A stretch of 64,000 nucleotides of DNA, taken from positions 14,985,441-15,049,440 of the forward strand of contig NC_088795.1 in the NCBI RefSeq assembly GCF_011386835.1, read 5' to 3'. Positions 48,692 to 59,855 of the stretch are shown in pieces. The notes below the pieces were generated by a model. That model saw nothing but the letters and a program-made list of their open reading frames with translations, was not told the origin of the DNA and ran no database searches. Position 1 is the stretch's first letter. Every line of letters begins with the position of its first letter. The DNA comes from Chrysemys picta bellii. Its lineage: Eukaryota > Chordata > Testudines > Emydidae. The position numbers and the translations under genes were made by a program.

Positions 48692-48713
48692 CCCCCCCCC
48701 CCCGCCGCCCCCC
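48692..48713. repeat. Poly-C / CCG tract
   Basis: About 22 bp almost purely C with two interrupting G, 210 bp upstream of the large exon. Confidence 0.9.
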
Positions 48714-48925
48714 AGTGATAAATAGGAGACATGTGTTGCAATGTCAAGCAATTTCTCTTAGTAAACCAAGATGACTGCAGACAGCGAACAGAGTCAGGCC
48801 CAAATATGGGTTTTCGTCTGTTCTTCTAAAAACTAAACATCTTGCCTCTGAGCTCGTTTATAAGCCAAAGCATGCCTCTCTTGCTAACAGTCTATTTTTC
48901 CCTTCTCTCTCTCTCTCTCCTCTAG

Positions 48926-51900
48926 TTCCTCCACGAGTGATCTCTCTGGCTATGACCATGGCTATCTGAGGAGAAGCCCTGACCAGTACAGCTCGTGGGG
49001 TAGCATGGAAACCTTGGACCATACCCCTTCTGGATATCCCCCTGGCCACCTTTCACCAGCCAAGTCCACCAACAGCATCGACCAGCTTGCCCAACTCCAC
49101 AGCAAGAGGGACTCCGCCTACAGCTCCTTCTCCACCAACTCCAGCATCCCCGAGTGCCCGGCGCCTTCCTTCTGCAAGGAGCGCTCCTTCTCCATGGACA
49201 ACGTGCACTCCCGAGGCAGCCCGCAGGAGGGGATGAGGCAGGCTGACATCAGGTACGTCAAGACAGTCTACGACGCCCAGCGAGGGGTCTCTGAGGAGTA
49301 CGAAGTGAACTCCTCCACGCTGCGTCCAAGCGGCGAGGGGCGGACGCAGGCAGAAGGCCGTGGCTACAGCAGGCTGCCTGGTCACAGCCGGTACAGTGGA
49401 GTCCCCTTTTGGGGCCAGCAAAGGAGGAGCTCCTCCGACAGTGAAGGTCAGCACCCGAAGGGACCCCCCATGCCACCAACTCGCAGTGACAGCTATGCAG
49501 CAATAAGGCACCACGAGAGGCCCAGCTCCTGGTCCAGCCTCGATCAAAACAAGCCGTGTCGAGCTCAGCCGAAAGGGGCCTGGCCTCCGTCGTCTGGCAC
49601 TGTCTCCCTGGGGCAGGGACAGCTGCTGAAACCCATGTTTGTGGAAGGGCAGCTGCACACCGTGGTGGAGAAAAGCCCTGAGAGCAGCCCCAAAGTGACA
49701 CCGAAGCAGAGCTATTCCCAGGCAGCACAACCAGGACAGCCTTTGCTTCCTACCGGCGTCTACCCTGTACCTTCCCCCGAGCCGCACTTTGCCCAGGTGC
49801 CCCAGCCTTCGGCAAGCAATAACGGGATGCTCTATCCAGCTCTGGCCAAAGAGAGTGGATACGCGCCACCTCTTCCAGCCTCGTATGAGAAGGCCCCGGT
49901 CTGCAGCCATTCTGGCGTCGATGAGAATGGAAACCAAAGCTTTACAAACAGATCGGCCGTCTTTTATCGGCCGGACTACGGGCCACCAGCTGCGGAGAGA
50001 AAGCATGAAGCAAAATTCGCTCAGTACAAACCTCACGGTACATCGGGCCCTGACGTCCATTCGACCCCTTCCCAAAAGGACAAGTCAGGTTCCCTTTATG
50101 TGACGTCGCATGGCATCCGAGAGAGCCCAAGCAACACCCCACACTCCAACCACAATTCACAGCCTCTGCAGGCCCGCTTGAGGGATGCCAGTGAAAGCAA
50201 AGCTCTCTATCAGCCCGAGGAGTACTGGGTGGCTGAGTTGCAGGAGGACAAAAATGCTAATCTACAGAAAAGTGAGAGAGACCCCGCCAGCCAGAATCAG
50301 TGGTGTTACAGTAAGGCCAAGCAGCTTGGCTTTTCACCCTTGCCGAACAGCCTAGAGAGCACCAGGAGGCAACATAGTTTGGAGCTAAAGGAGAGGCAAC
50401 AATGCGAGGGCTGTTCTGAGGCCAAACGGTCTTTCACAAATCGCAATAATAAAGCAGAGAAGGATCAGAGAGGGCCAGGGTGTGGGCCATGGAACGATTT
50501 GGACAGACAAGCCTTCACACGGCATGAGGACGACGTCGCTGGCATGGCCCCATTCCACAATGCAGAGCCAAAGTACGAGGCGCCCTCTTCTCTGCTGCAG
50601 CCAAAGGCCTCCGATTTCAGCAGGAGCCGGCTAAGCTCCAGTAGCACCCAAAGCCTCCAGCCCGGGAAACTAGAATCCAGCAAGCCCCACTGTTCTGTGC
50701 TGGAGAAGGTCAGCAAGATCGAACAACGTGAGCAAGGCACTCAAAGGCCCCAGAGCATGGGGGTGCCCAGCTTTGGACATAATTATGGGCCAAATAGGCC
50801 AAGCCAATCATCCGGCGCTAGGTGCTCTCTTAACAGCATGGAGGACGTACGAAACAAGTCAAACTCCCAAGAGCATGGCCAGCCAGCCAGCGAACAGTGC
50901 AGGCGACCCAGCACAACTGGCTCTGAGACACCGCCGGGTGTGCAGCCGGTGAGCAGGAACGGGAGCGCGAAGCCTGAGGAGGTTGATTGGCATCCAGTGG
51001 AGCAGCAGATGGCAGGGGCAGCAAATCAGGTGCAGCAGAGCGAGTACTACGGTCTGACAAGGAGCAAAAGCACGTTCCAGCTGATGTGCGAGCCAGAGAA
51101 GGAAATCCTGTGGCAGGATAACGTCCAAGACGCTCCTGGAACACAGCTGGACACCTCCTTCAGCAGAAACTACAGAAACAGCATTAAAGATGCTCAGTCC
51201 AAGGTCCTACGAGCCACATCGTTCAGGCGCAAAGACCTTGACATCAGCCCATCCTTTGGGAGCAAACCCAAGAGGAGTGCACAGAGGCCGGCCTCGGCCC
51301 ACGTTGGGATGAGGAGCACCACAGCATCCCCTCACATCCCCAAGGAGAGGCACAGTGTCACTCCTACGCAGAACAATGTCCCTCTCCTGGATTACCTTGA
51401 GAAGGAGAGCCACGCTGGGCTGCCACAGCACATGTCCCGCATCGGGGGCAGGAAGCGGCTGACGGCCGAGCAGAAGAAGAGGTCCTACTCCGAGCCAGAG
51501 AAAATAAACGAAGTGGGTGTCTCAGACCGTGAGCCCTCGCCCTTCTCCTCCCAGAAGAAAGGCCTCCATTTCATCTTCCCAGAGAACACGGTGGCTGACC
51601 GGCGCAAGATCTTTGAGCGAGAGAACAAAGCTCGCTCCACCGTCAATCTCTCCAAGCCAGAGCTGAAGCAGCTGCAGCAGAACGCACTCGCGGACTACAT
51701 CGAACGCAAAACTGGGAAGCGGCCTTCTCATGATGCTGGGGTCCTGAGAGAGCGCTCGCAAAGCTCCTACCTGCAAGCCAGTGGCCTGGACAGCCAGAGC
51801 CTCTCCTCTGCCTCCAGCATGAATTCGCTTCAAGATCAGAAGCTTTACCACCGGAGAGTGTCACTAGAGCAGGTGTCTAGAACAGGCCGGGTCTCCTCTA

Positions 51901-52244
51901 CCCTTCCCCCTGGGCTGACGGGCTGCTTTGATCTCAATGGGTTTGAACAAAAGAAAGGGCACCAGGATGGCGGCAGCGGTTCCTCTGCAAGCCAGTTTAA
52001 AATGGACAGACGCCGAGATTGCAGAGCCAAACCGGAGCTCCCGAAAAGCACTCAGGCAGGTCAGCGTGGCTCACGCGACCAGCTCCTCTACAGGATGGAG
52101 GAGCGGGTCTTTGAAAAGGCCTCATTGCCTGGGAGATCTGGGAAATCGGTGTCTGCAGAAGACTTGCTCGATAGATCTGATAACCAGTCAGTCACGGTGC
52201 ATGTGCGCTCCAGGTCGTCTCCCACAGCTGACAAGAAACACCGG
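48926..52244 (+). CDS. SHROOM3: SHROOM3 giant central exon with ASD1 actin-binding region
   Basis: This 3319-nt exon follows a (CT)n-rich acceptor (ctctcctctag). Its first base completes a Ser codon. It then reads 1106 codons with no stop and ends on a complete codon (…KKHR, phase 0) before GTAAGT at 52245; the frame runs 21 nt into the intron to a stop at 52263-52265. The protein is Ser/Pro/Gln-rich and largely disordered. Conserved blocks in order are HLSPAKSTNSIDQLAQLHSK (about 49049), MRQADIRYVKTVYDAQRGVS (about 49232), RSDSYAAIRHHERPSSWSSL (about 49480), PGQPLLPTGVYPVPSPEPHF (about 49734), CSVLEKVSKIEQREQGTQRP (about 50692), and then ASD1 at about 51150-51735. ASD1 includes NYRNSIKDAQSKVLRATSFR, EQKKRSYSEPEKINEVG and ALADYIERKTGKRPS. 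ASD1 binds F-actin and targets Shroom proteins to apical junctions. The block SVSAEDLLDRSDN lies near the 3' end. Antisense ORFs of up to 340 codons here are shadows. The order and spacing of these blocks separate it from SHROOM2 and SHROOM4. Confidence 0.96.
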
Positions 52245-52983
52245 GTAAGTCCATTGTCCAGCTGATATTCATAGGCTGGGGGTGTTATGATGCTAGCCTG
52301 ACATTCAGTTATCCGTACTCACAATGCGGTTAAATGTGCCCTGCAATATGGACCATATGGTCTGTTTAAATTAGCCTGGGGCAGTTTGAAATGCCAGCTA
52401 GCTGGGTACCACGCCTTCCTGTCTTTCTCTTCCCCTGTTTTCTTAACGCTAGGGAGATTTGCTTGGGGAAAGGATGTTGGTGTAAATGCTTTTAAGAGTA
52501 CATCTGCTCCTGCTGCTTATTCCTCGTCTGAAAGCCTAGGTCTAGAGACTTGGCTGCAGCTCAGAAGCACGGAGCACAACTCTGAAAAGGGGTGTGCAAA
52601 GGGGTCCTTAAGTCACCTTTCTGCTCCCCCAAGCCTAGAGCTGCAATGCAGCGGGCCATTTCCCTGGCATAAATTAGAGCAGGCTAGGGGCACTAATGAC
52701 CCCCAAAGGCCACTACAACAGCTGGGGTGCAGGAAAGCCCAGGCATGCGCCCCTTCCCCCCAACCATGCCCTCTCTGCTGCCTGCAGGAAGGGGTATGCC
52801 TTAGGAGCCATTAAATTACCTCTTCAACCCTGGAGGATCCCCCTGCAGTCCAACAGCGGAGGAGAAACTGGGCCAATATTTTCCACATCCAATTGGTTGT
52901 TGTGAAAATCGTGATGATGTCACAAATGGGTGGGAGGGTTGAGTGACTGTTGGCAGCAAAAGAACTTCAAAGAAAGCAAGATC

Positions 52984-53075
52984 CCAGGCCAGCTCCTCAG
53001 GTGGTGGACATCAGTATAGCTCCATTGACACCACGGCCATGAGCGGAGCTGGGCTGATTCATCCCACCGTTTTCA
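52984..53075. repeat. Palindromic repeat copy (gatcctcagctggtgtaaat type)
   Basis: ggccagctcctcaggtggtg…tagctccattgacaccacgg…ctgattcatcccacc. Decayed. Confidence 0.5.
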
Positions 53076-53999
53076 TATAGGGTCCCTTCATTGGAAAGAG
53101 AGAGAGAGGGTGAGGGAGATGGAGTGAAAACACAACATGAAAGCTCTATAGGCAGAATTCTTTCTAAAAATGTTTCCTGGCTGCCCACGTAGGCCCAGGT
53201 TTTAGGGATAGCTCCACTCAACAAGAGCATCTGCATCTGGAACCGCTGCCACTGTAAAAAAAAAATTATCCAGTTGCGATATTCTAGTATTTAGTAGAAT
53301 AAATTAAATAAGGATTGAAGCTAGCAGATGGAGTGCTCTGCTGAGTGAGAGCCTCTCTGAAATGCACCAAGAATGGGAGTCTGCCCTTCCTAAACCCATC
53401 ATACACTTCACTTTAAATCTCCCACCTTGAAATGCATCAGTCCTTTTGCTGCTTTTTAAATGGAAAGCATAAAAACCAGCACCTAAATATCAAATGGCTA
53501 GAACACCTTACCTAGGTAGTGCTCACCCCCCCTCCCCATCGTTTTTCCCCCCACTCTGGAGAATGGACCTATCTACATAACATTACTACAACTGCTGTCA
53601 ATTGTGAAACATTTCATATTCAATGAGAGGACATATCCTTAAGAAAGAGTTATTGTGAAAGCCAAGAAGCAAAGCCCATTCTGACTCCTGGTGCATTTCA
53701 GAGCAGGAACAAAAATAAACAGGATTCCAGATGAGAAAGTACAGACAGATGATATTTTTTTCCCAACCACTAAAAGGTACTTTACGATGGCAGTCTGGAA
53801 ACCAGTTGTTCCAAGCTCCTGTTTACCAAGCCTGTTGTCTCGGTCAGGGGCACAAATTGTGAGCATCGTGAGACCTTTTATTATTATTTTTCCTGTTGGC
53901 TTGTTTTTGCTTTTTCCCCCATGCATGCATTAGTGAGATTGAAGGTGCCAAATGGTGTAAGCTGAGGAACTGATGCTGGGAAGAAGAGAACCAACTGTG

Positions 54000-54196
54000 C
54001 AGATACTCTAATAGACCCCAGTTCAGGAAATCACTTAAGCATGTGCTTAAATCCAGCAGTAAGGGTAACACTTTCAAAAGTGTCCTCAATGATTTAGGAC
54101 CCAAAGTCCTACTTTTCAAAAGTGCTTTAGGCTTTTGACTTTTGAAAATAGGACTTAGGCTCCTAAAGCAATTAGACACTATTGAAAATTTTACTC
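54000..54196. repeat. Palindromic repeats flanking a Harbinger-like insertion
   Basis: aatcacttaagcatgtgctt and ttcaaaagtgtcctcaatga…acttttgaaaataggactta are decayed copies of two palindromic families. The first family resumes after the insertion at 54632-54720 (gaccctgattcaggacagca). Confidence 0.5.
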
Positions 54197-54199
54197 TTA

Positions 54200-54628
54200 G
54201 GGCTGATCCACGGTAACCCCCCACTTCGAACTAAGATACGCAACTTCAGCTACGTGAATAACGTAGCTGAAGTCGGAAGTATCTTAGTTCGAACTTACCG
54301 CGGGTCCACACGCGGCAGGCAGGCTCCCCTGTCGACTCCGCGTACTCCTCTCGCGGAGCAGGAGTACCGGCGTCGACGGCGAGCACTTCCGGGATCGATC
54401 TGGGATTAGGGTGACCAGATGTCCCGATTTTATAGGGACAATCCCGATTTTGGGGACTTTTTCTTATATAGGCACCTATTACCCCCCACCCCCTGTCCCG
54501 ATTTTTTACACTTGCTATCTGGTCACCCTATCCGGGATCGATTTATCGCGTCTAGAGAAGATGCGATAAATCGATCCCAGAAGATCGATTGCTTACCGCC
54601 GGACCCGGAGGTAAGTATAGATGTACCC
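54200..54628 (-). mobile_element. Harbinger-like MITE with TTA TSD, carrying a nested MITE
   Basis: Starts gggctgatccacgg and ends gtatagatgtaccc, with TTA at 54197-54199 and 54629-54631. It contains the hairpin cagctacgtgaataacgtag (closing ctg) and cgataaatcgatccc modules, homologous to 25676-25928 in inverse orientation. A 124-bp hAT MITE interrupts it at 54407-54530; without that and one TSD copy it is about 297 bp. Confidence 0.85.
54407..54530 (+). mobile_element. Nested 124-bp MITE, TAGGGTGACCAGA termini
   Basis: Identical length and ends to 9700-9823. The TSD is tctgggat (54399-54406) and tccgggat (54531-54538), one difference. It is younger than the Harbinger-like host element. Confidence 0.9.
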
Positions 54629-54919
54629 TTAGACCCTGATTCAGGACAGCATCTTTATGTTTAACTTCGAGCACATACTTAAAAATCCACTGGGACTTAA
54701 GTTAAGTGTCTGCTTTCATGAATAGGGATGTTGTTCGGAATTGGGGCTAGAGCCCACAGTACAGAACCAAAAATGTAAAAGTGTGTGTGTGAGAAGGGGA
54801 ACACAAAATTTTTTTTCTTAACCAGCTCAGCTCCTCTGTGGAAAACATTCATTCCCATTTTATAAGCAGACTTCTTTGGCTCATTGTATGCTATTCAGCG
54901 CTTCGCTTATGGTATATGC

Positions 54920-55470
54920 TAGGGTTACCATATTTTGTGCCTCCAAATGGAGGACACTCCACAGCCCCCAGCCCCGCCCCCAGCCCCGCCCTCTCCCCAA
55001 AGTCTCCGCCCCCTCCCCTGCTTCCCGCGAATATTTGATTCACGGGAAGCCTGAAGCAGGTAAGGGGGGTGTGGGGGGAGGAGGCGCGGCCCAGGCTGGC
55101 CCCCCGGCGTTTCCAGCCTGGGTCGGCTCGGGCCCTGGGGTGCCGGCCCCGGCCGACCACCCCCGGCCCGCCCAGCACTGCCGGCCCCCGGCGGCCCGGC
55201 GCACCCCCCGGCTCCCGGCCCCGCGGGCCCGGCTCTCCGCGGGCCCGGCCGACCCGGCTCCCCGCCGGCCCGGCTCCCCGCGGGCCCGGCCGACCCGGCT
55301 CCCCGCGGGCCCGGCTGACCCGGCTCCCCGCCGGCCCGGCTCCCCGCCGGCCCGGCTGACCTCCCGATTTTCCCAGACATGCCCGGCTTTTGGGGATTTC
55401 CCCCCGGACGGGGATTTGAGCCCCCAAAAGCCGGACATGTCCGGGAAAATCCGGACGTATGGTAACCCTA
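54920..55470. mobile_element. 551-bp MITE with GC-rich tandem interior and perfect TSD
   Basis: TAGGGTTACCATA and TACGGTAACCCTA-like ends (tatggtaaccctA) are inverted. gtatatgc is duplicated at 54912-54919 and 55471-55478. The interior 55080-55360 is a CpG-dense array of cggctccccgcgggcccgg-type units. Subterminal sequences also pair (ccggacatgtccggg). ORFs of up to 233 codons on both strands arise from the GC-rich repeats and are not genes. Confidence 0.92.
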
Positions 55471-55849
55471 GTATATGCTGTTCTCTTCATGCTGAATATG
55501 AACCCCAGCACAGTGTCACTGTAGGAATTTGTTTCAAGATGTGAGGAAATTGATAGCCGTGTGGAATTATTAGCCATCTGTCTGCAGAGCACAGTCTCTG
55601 TCTTCCTCTCTTTCTCTGCTCGCCTATCTTTCAGCTTCTAAATCAAGATCAGCCCGAACCCTCCCCCTCCCATGCTCAACAATGGAAAGAGAACAAACAA
55701 AACCAGGGGGAAATTGAAATGAAGGGCCCTAAATTGAAAACCTCATCAGAAAAGTTAGGGAGGAGAGGTTGAGCTCTTGAAATGAATGCTCGGCATTTAC
55801 TGTCCTGTCTGGTAATCCTATGGGGGAAGCAATCCGAACCAGATTTCCA

Positions 55850-55995
55850 AAAGAACTCAGGGTCAGATTTTTCAGTGTTCAGCGCTGGATTTGCAAATGT
55901 GCACAGCACCCAGCAGTTCCCATGGAGACAAGTGACTAGCCTTTCAAAAGAGCCAAGCAGCCAACCTGCTGAGGTCCTTTGAAATCCAGCCATTT
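55850..55995. repeat. Palindromic repeat copy (gatttttcagtgttcagc type)
   Basis: ggtcagatttttcagtgttc agcgctgga…gcacccagcagttcccatgg…ttgaaatccagcc. Confidence 0.5.
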
Positions 55996-56899
55996 ATTTT
56001 GGTGTCCAAATGGGAGGCTTGGAAGATCTGGCTGTGGGTGCATGGTCAGAAATGGACTCCGAAAGGACGGAGAGACTCATGACAGTGGAGCAGTGGTGGT
56101 GAGCCGGCTAGGCTTGGGTGGAGCTCTGGTGAGGAAGAGCTACATGATGGCTTGGTGTCCTAGGAAAAAGGATTTTGCTGCTACACGGCACCATTACCCT
56201 GGCCAGCTGAGCACCACTGCAGTACTGACACTTAGCTTCCACTTAGGAAGTCACAGGCCTCATCCAGTTCCCATTGAAGCCACCTGGGGCAAAACTTCCG
56301 TTGATTGTAATGGGAGCAAGATCTGTGCTGTGCTTGCACGGGCTGTCCTGCCAATCAGAGGAAGGGCATGATAGGAAAATGGCAGCCTCAGAATCACAGT
56401 ATGGTTGAAGGCTCTTTCAGTCTCTGGGCAATATTCAACTCTGGCTTCCACTGAGGTAAGTCAGGCCACAGAGCCACTGGCCACAGAAAACCACCACAAT
56501 CTCCCCTTCCTTGGGTGACCAGCAGGTGGCCAGGGCAGCAGGAAAGGGAGCAGTGTTGGCCAGGGAAGTGAGGGTAATGGCTGATTCATGGCATCTCCAC
56601 AGCAGCCTTCACCGGAGGGCACCTCTGAAGGGAACGTAGGCCCCCATCCTTCTGTGGAACCTCGTAGGGAGGGTGGTGGTAGAAATGCTGCTTAGCAGAC
56701 CTCCGTGTGTTAGCTGGGGTGAATCCATTTGGTTTAGCTAGCACCTCAGAAGTTCCGTGGTGGCGTAGTTTTACTCTAACCACTAGACCACACTCCCATT
56801 CTTGACTTCCCAGTGTAAATGACACACCGAGTGCTCTGGTGTTAAGAAGCTTCAGCCGTTTTCAACTTGCTGCTCACTCTGCTCCTTATTGTGTTCCAG

Positions 56900-56976
56900 G
56901 ACTTGCTGAGAGGGGAAAGTAATGAATTTGGCCACTTGGTGAAAAATCCTTCTTACATGGCTGGCGCAGGAGACAG
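56900..56976 (+). CDS. SHROOM3: SHROOM3 77-nt internal exon
   Basis: This short exon (77 nt) lies between acceptor attgtgttccag and donor ACAG|GTAGG. It starts in phase 0, as the preceding exon requires, encodes 25 codons (DLLRGESNEFGHLVKNPSYM plus AGAGD) and ends with AG, the first two bases of an Arg completed at 60818. The sequence aligns with the human SHROOM3 segment that follows the …SPATADKR block, as I recall it, including the G-F/L-V-K-P core. It is too short to stand out as an ORF and is supported by splice sites, frame and homology together. No domain is known for this stretch; it links ASD1 to the proline-rich region. Confidence 0.88.
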
Positions 56977-57424
56977 GTAGGTTTATATTTATGTCTCTTC
57001 TCCAGCTGCTGGTGCTAACCCCTTTGTTGTTGGCAGCAACTGTAGTATGTCCTCGATTTAAATGAATGGGATATTAGGAGCTGGACAAACCATATGCTTT
57101 GGGTGCACTGGGAGACCTCATTTTGGTTGTCTTATGTGGCACATCTGGGAGAGTTAGAGGGGCTAAGCTGCTGTCAGCATAGAAATTAGTTAAAGGTAAA
57201 ACGCTTCTCTCAGGTCTCCTCTCCCCGATGCACATTTCTGTAGCATAGTCTGTCCTCGTTTAGTATGCAGAAGTCCCGTTAACTTAAAAATAACACTTCT
57301 CTCTGACAGTGTTTGACCTGCTATTGTTAAATGTCACGTCTTAAGTTCCTGGGTCTCTGTAAATCTCTACAACCACAACTGAGAGAAACTGGAGGAAAAT
57401 TACCCTAATGTCCCTGTATGTTTA

Positions 57425-57535
57425 TTTGGCCCTGATCCAGCAGGGTACCTAATCTTAGCACATGAACATTCTCATTGCTATAGGTGGGCAGGTGGTTAGG
57501 TACCTTGCTGGACTGGGGGCTTTGCCGTGAGGCAG
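57425..57535. repeat. Palindromic repeat copy (ccctgatccagcaggg type)
   Basis: tggccctgatccagcagggt acctaa … ggttaggtaccttgctggac tggggg; arms of about 20 bp clearly inverted. Confidence 0.7.
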
Positions 57536-58412
57536 TTTCCTTGTTTTCCATGTACAGTCAGGGTCTTTCTCTCAGTATCGGGGGAGGGACACATTTAAAT
57601 TTGATTGTAAAGCCCACAAAATAGGTAGGGGGTGCAGGGGCATGCATAGTACTGGCACTGCTAAGTAACAGGGTTTTTGATACAGACCAGATTTCACGTT
57701 GATCTGTTCTATGTATTTGTTTCTATTTAAATATTAAGAAGACTCCTATACAAAGCTCTAGACACATGTGATCACAACAAAACCCAGGCAGTATTAAGAT
57801 AATTATTCAAAAAGGAATTCTGCTCTCCGGCCACCTACAAAAAAAAATACTTTCCACCCTTTCATCATGTAGGGAATCACTCCCCCAGCCATCTCCCAAA
57901 TCACCATCGAACGGCATCGGGGCAACAATGCAGTGAGTGCTGGAAATGCAGTCTGAAAGTTAGCCAAGAGGGGCAGGAAATGGGTTATTATGTTATGTGT
58001 TTTCCTGCCAAGAGCAGCATTCCTGGATTATTATTACTATCTTCACATCTTTGTGATGTTCCTACTGCATCCGCAACGCGTGTTATATTAGCATATTTTC
58101 CAGTGGAATGTAAAGTGCCCTGCACTTAATGGTCAGGCTTCTTTGGATAGATAAAACATGGCTGTAGGGACCAAATACACCCCTGAAACTCCTCTGACTC
58201 TGGGAAGTTACGGGCCCACTCACCCCAGCCCTGCACTGGGCCCATGTCACGTTGTGTACCTGGGTTTTGTGTGCGTGCCATTCATGTGCTTAAAAAAAAC
58301 ATAGATGGATCACTACTCAGTGGTGACACTTTTTTGCTCATGGGTGTTGCCTGGATACGCCACAAAGGATCCTCTGTGGGTGGTTTTGTCTCCTCAACCC
58401 CACTGTGACATG

Positions 58413-58553
58413 TAGGCTGACCAGATAGCAAGTGTAAAAAATTGGGGCACTTTTTTGGGGGAGGGAGAGGGAGGAGGGACATAGTTGCGTATATAGGACA
58501 AAGCCCCTAATATCGGGACAGTCCAGATCATATTGGGACCTCTGGTCACCCTG
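58413..58553. mobile_element. Diverged TAGGGTGACC-type MITE
   Basis: taggctgaccagatagcaag…gacctctggtcaccctg. The flanks gtgacatg and gtaacctg match in six of eight bases. Older than the two 124-bp copies. Confidence 0.75.
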
Positions 58554-58702
58554 GTAACCTGCTAACGCAGACATGAGCAGTGTCAGCTGTGGGTGTTAAT
58601 ATCAGAACCAAATGTTTTGAGTCTGACCCTACACCACTAAAGTGAGTGGGAGTTTTGCCTATGACTTCAGTGGGAACAGGCCTGGACCCTTCCCAGATTT
58701 AA

Positions 58703-58845
58703 AAAGCCCAGTTAGGCCAGATTTTGATTCCCTTACTCACATCAGTGAAGTCACAGGAGGAGGCCCCCTGAAGTCAATAGGACTACTTGCGCCAGTCACT
58801 GCGCCCCAGTGTGAGTAAGAGGGTCACAGTCTGGCCCATATAGAA
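58703..58845. repeat. Palindromic repeat copy (ggccagattttgattccctt type)
   Basis: ggccagattttgattccctt actcac…gtgagtaagagggtcacagt ctggcc: complete inverted arms around a gaagtcaatagg core. Confidence 0.7.
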
Positions 58846-59004
58846 CAGTTCAGGCACATTAGAATACAATATAGTGTGATACATTCTGAGCTGCGCCTCC
58901 TGAAAGAACAGCCTGAGAGGGGAGGAAAGGTAGCTGTAAGCCACCTTTGTGCCACCCAGATTGTACCTGCCAGGGACCAATGTGACCCCTGGTAATAATA
59001 ATTA

Positions 59005-59191
59005 ATGGAGATATCCCATCTCCTACAACTGAAAGGGACCTTGAAAGGTCACTGAGTACAGCCCCCTGCCTTCACTAGCAGGACCAAGTACTGATTTTGC
59101 CCTAGATCCCCAAGTGGCCCCCTCAAGGATTGAACTCATAACCCTGGGTTTAGCAGGCCAATGTGCAAACCACTGAGCTATCCCTCCCCCC
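59005..59191 (-). mobile_element. tRNA-headed SINE, near full length (turtle Pol III/Cry type)
   Basis: On the minus strand: gggatagctcagtggtttgc (A box), gagttcaatcctt (B box), the ggggccacttggggatctag body, then a CR1-like 3' region ending in ctttcaaggtccctttcagt. The 3' similarity to CR1 indicates that a CR1-type LINE mobilised it. Confidence 0.82.
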
Positions 59192-59754
59192 TGGTGTAAA
59201 TTAGAGCCGCCCCAATGGCTGCGCTACCTTATGACAGCCTCCCTATGGCTGCCAATGGACTGTTCTGCAGCCCAGAATAGCTAAAGCTCTGAGTGCTATA
59301 GCTTCTCCCCCTCACATCCTCAATACCTCTCCCAGCTTTGCCCCCAGTGCACCCCTGATGCCGAGGTTCTCAGTTACACCAATGTAAATCCAGAGTAACC
59401 CCAAGGCTTTGATAGAGTTATTGCTGATGTACACCAGCATAACCTAAACCACCTTTTGGCCCCAAATCTCATACAGCACATGTTGCAGATCATTTCAATA
59501 GTGCAGTCTTTAAACTATATACAAATATAATGGCAATGCTATAGGATTTTTTTTCTACAGCCTAATGCATGCTTGGAATATCTTGTATGTATTATTAATT
59601 GTTATCATTCATTTTGTTTTCCAGCTAAATAACTGCTCAGGTTTTATATGATGAGTTTTATCTGATGTTCTAAGTGGGGCTTTCACTTATAAGACTAGTG
59701 CTGTATTTCTGATTCATTTGAGAACATCCTTAAAAGTGGTGTGAACAATTTAGT

Positions 59755-59855
59755 CTGTTGTCCATTCAGATTGGTAGCTCACTGGGGCAAAGTACTTGTC
59801 TTTGTATTGTCTGCAAAGTGCCTGGAACCCATTTGGCACTATGTAAAAAAAAAAA
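59755..59855 (+). repeat. MIR-like 3' end
   Basis: ggtagctcactggggcaaag…tctgcaaagtgcctggaacc, tail motif order. Confidence 0.5.

Larger units (their letters stand above)
45267..48925 (+). other. SHROOM3: SHROOM3 intron, 3.66 kb, phase 2
   Basis: GTAAGG donor and CTAG acceptor preceded by a (CT)n tract at 48902-48923. Contains a decayed palindromic repeat (about 45808-45965), and a poly-C/CCG tract at 48692-48713. The remainder (45970-48690) shows no gene or repeat I can name. Confidence 0.88.
52245..56899 (+). other. SHROOM3: SHROOM3 intron, 4.66 kb, phase 0
   Basis: GTAAGT donor and CCAG acceptor. Carries the nested Harbinger-like/hAT pair (54200-54628) and the 551-bp GC-rich MITE (54920-55470), plus old palindromic repeats. 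Nothing recognised in 52270-52980, 53080-54000 or 56000-56890. Confidence 0.88.

Noticed and set aside
49053..50075. 340-codon ORF on the minus strand
   Set aside because: It lies fully antisense to the SHROOM3 giant exon; codon constraint and homology belong to the + frame.
52245..52265. Stop after the giant exon as the end of the protein
   Set aside because: The frame crosses a strong GTAAGT donor, and homology continues in the exon at 56900.
54876..55592. Overlapping ORFs of 222 and 233 codons
   Set aside because: They come from the GC-rich tandem array of the MITE at 54920-55470 and are Pro/Gly/Arg-rich in every frame.
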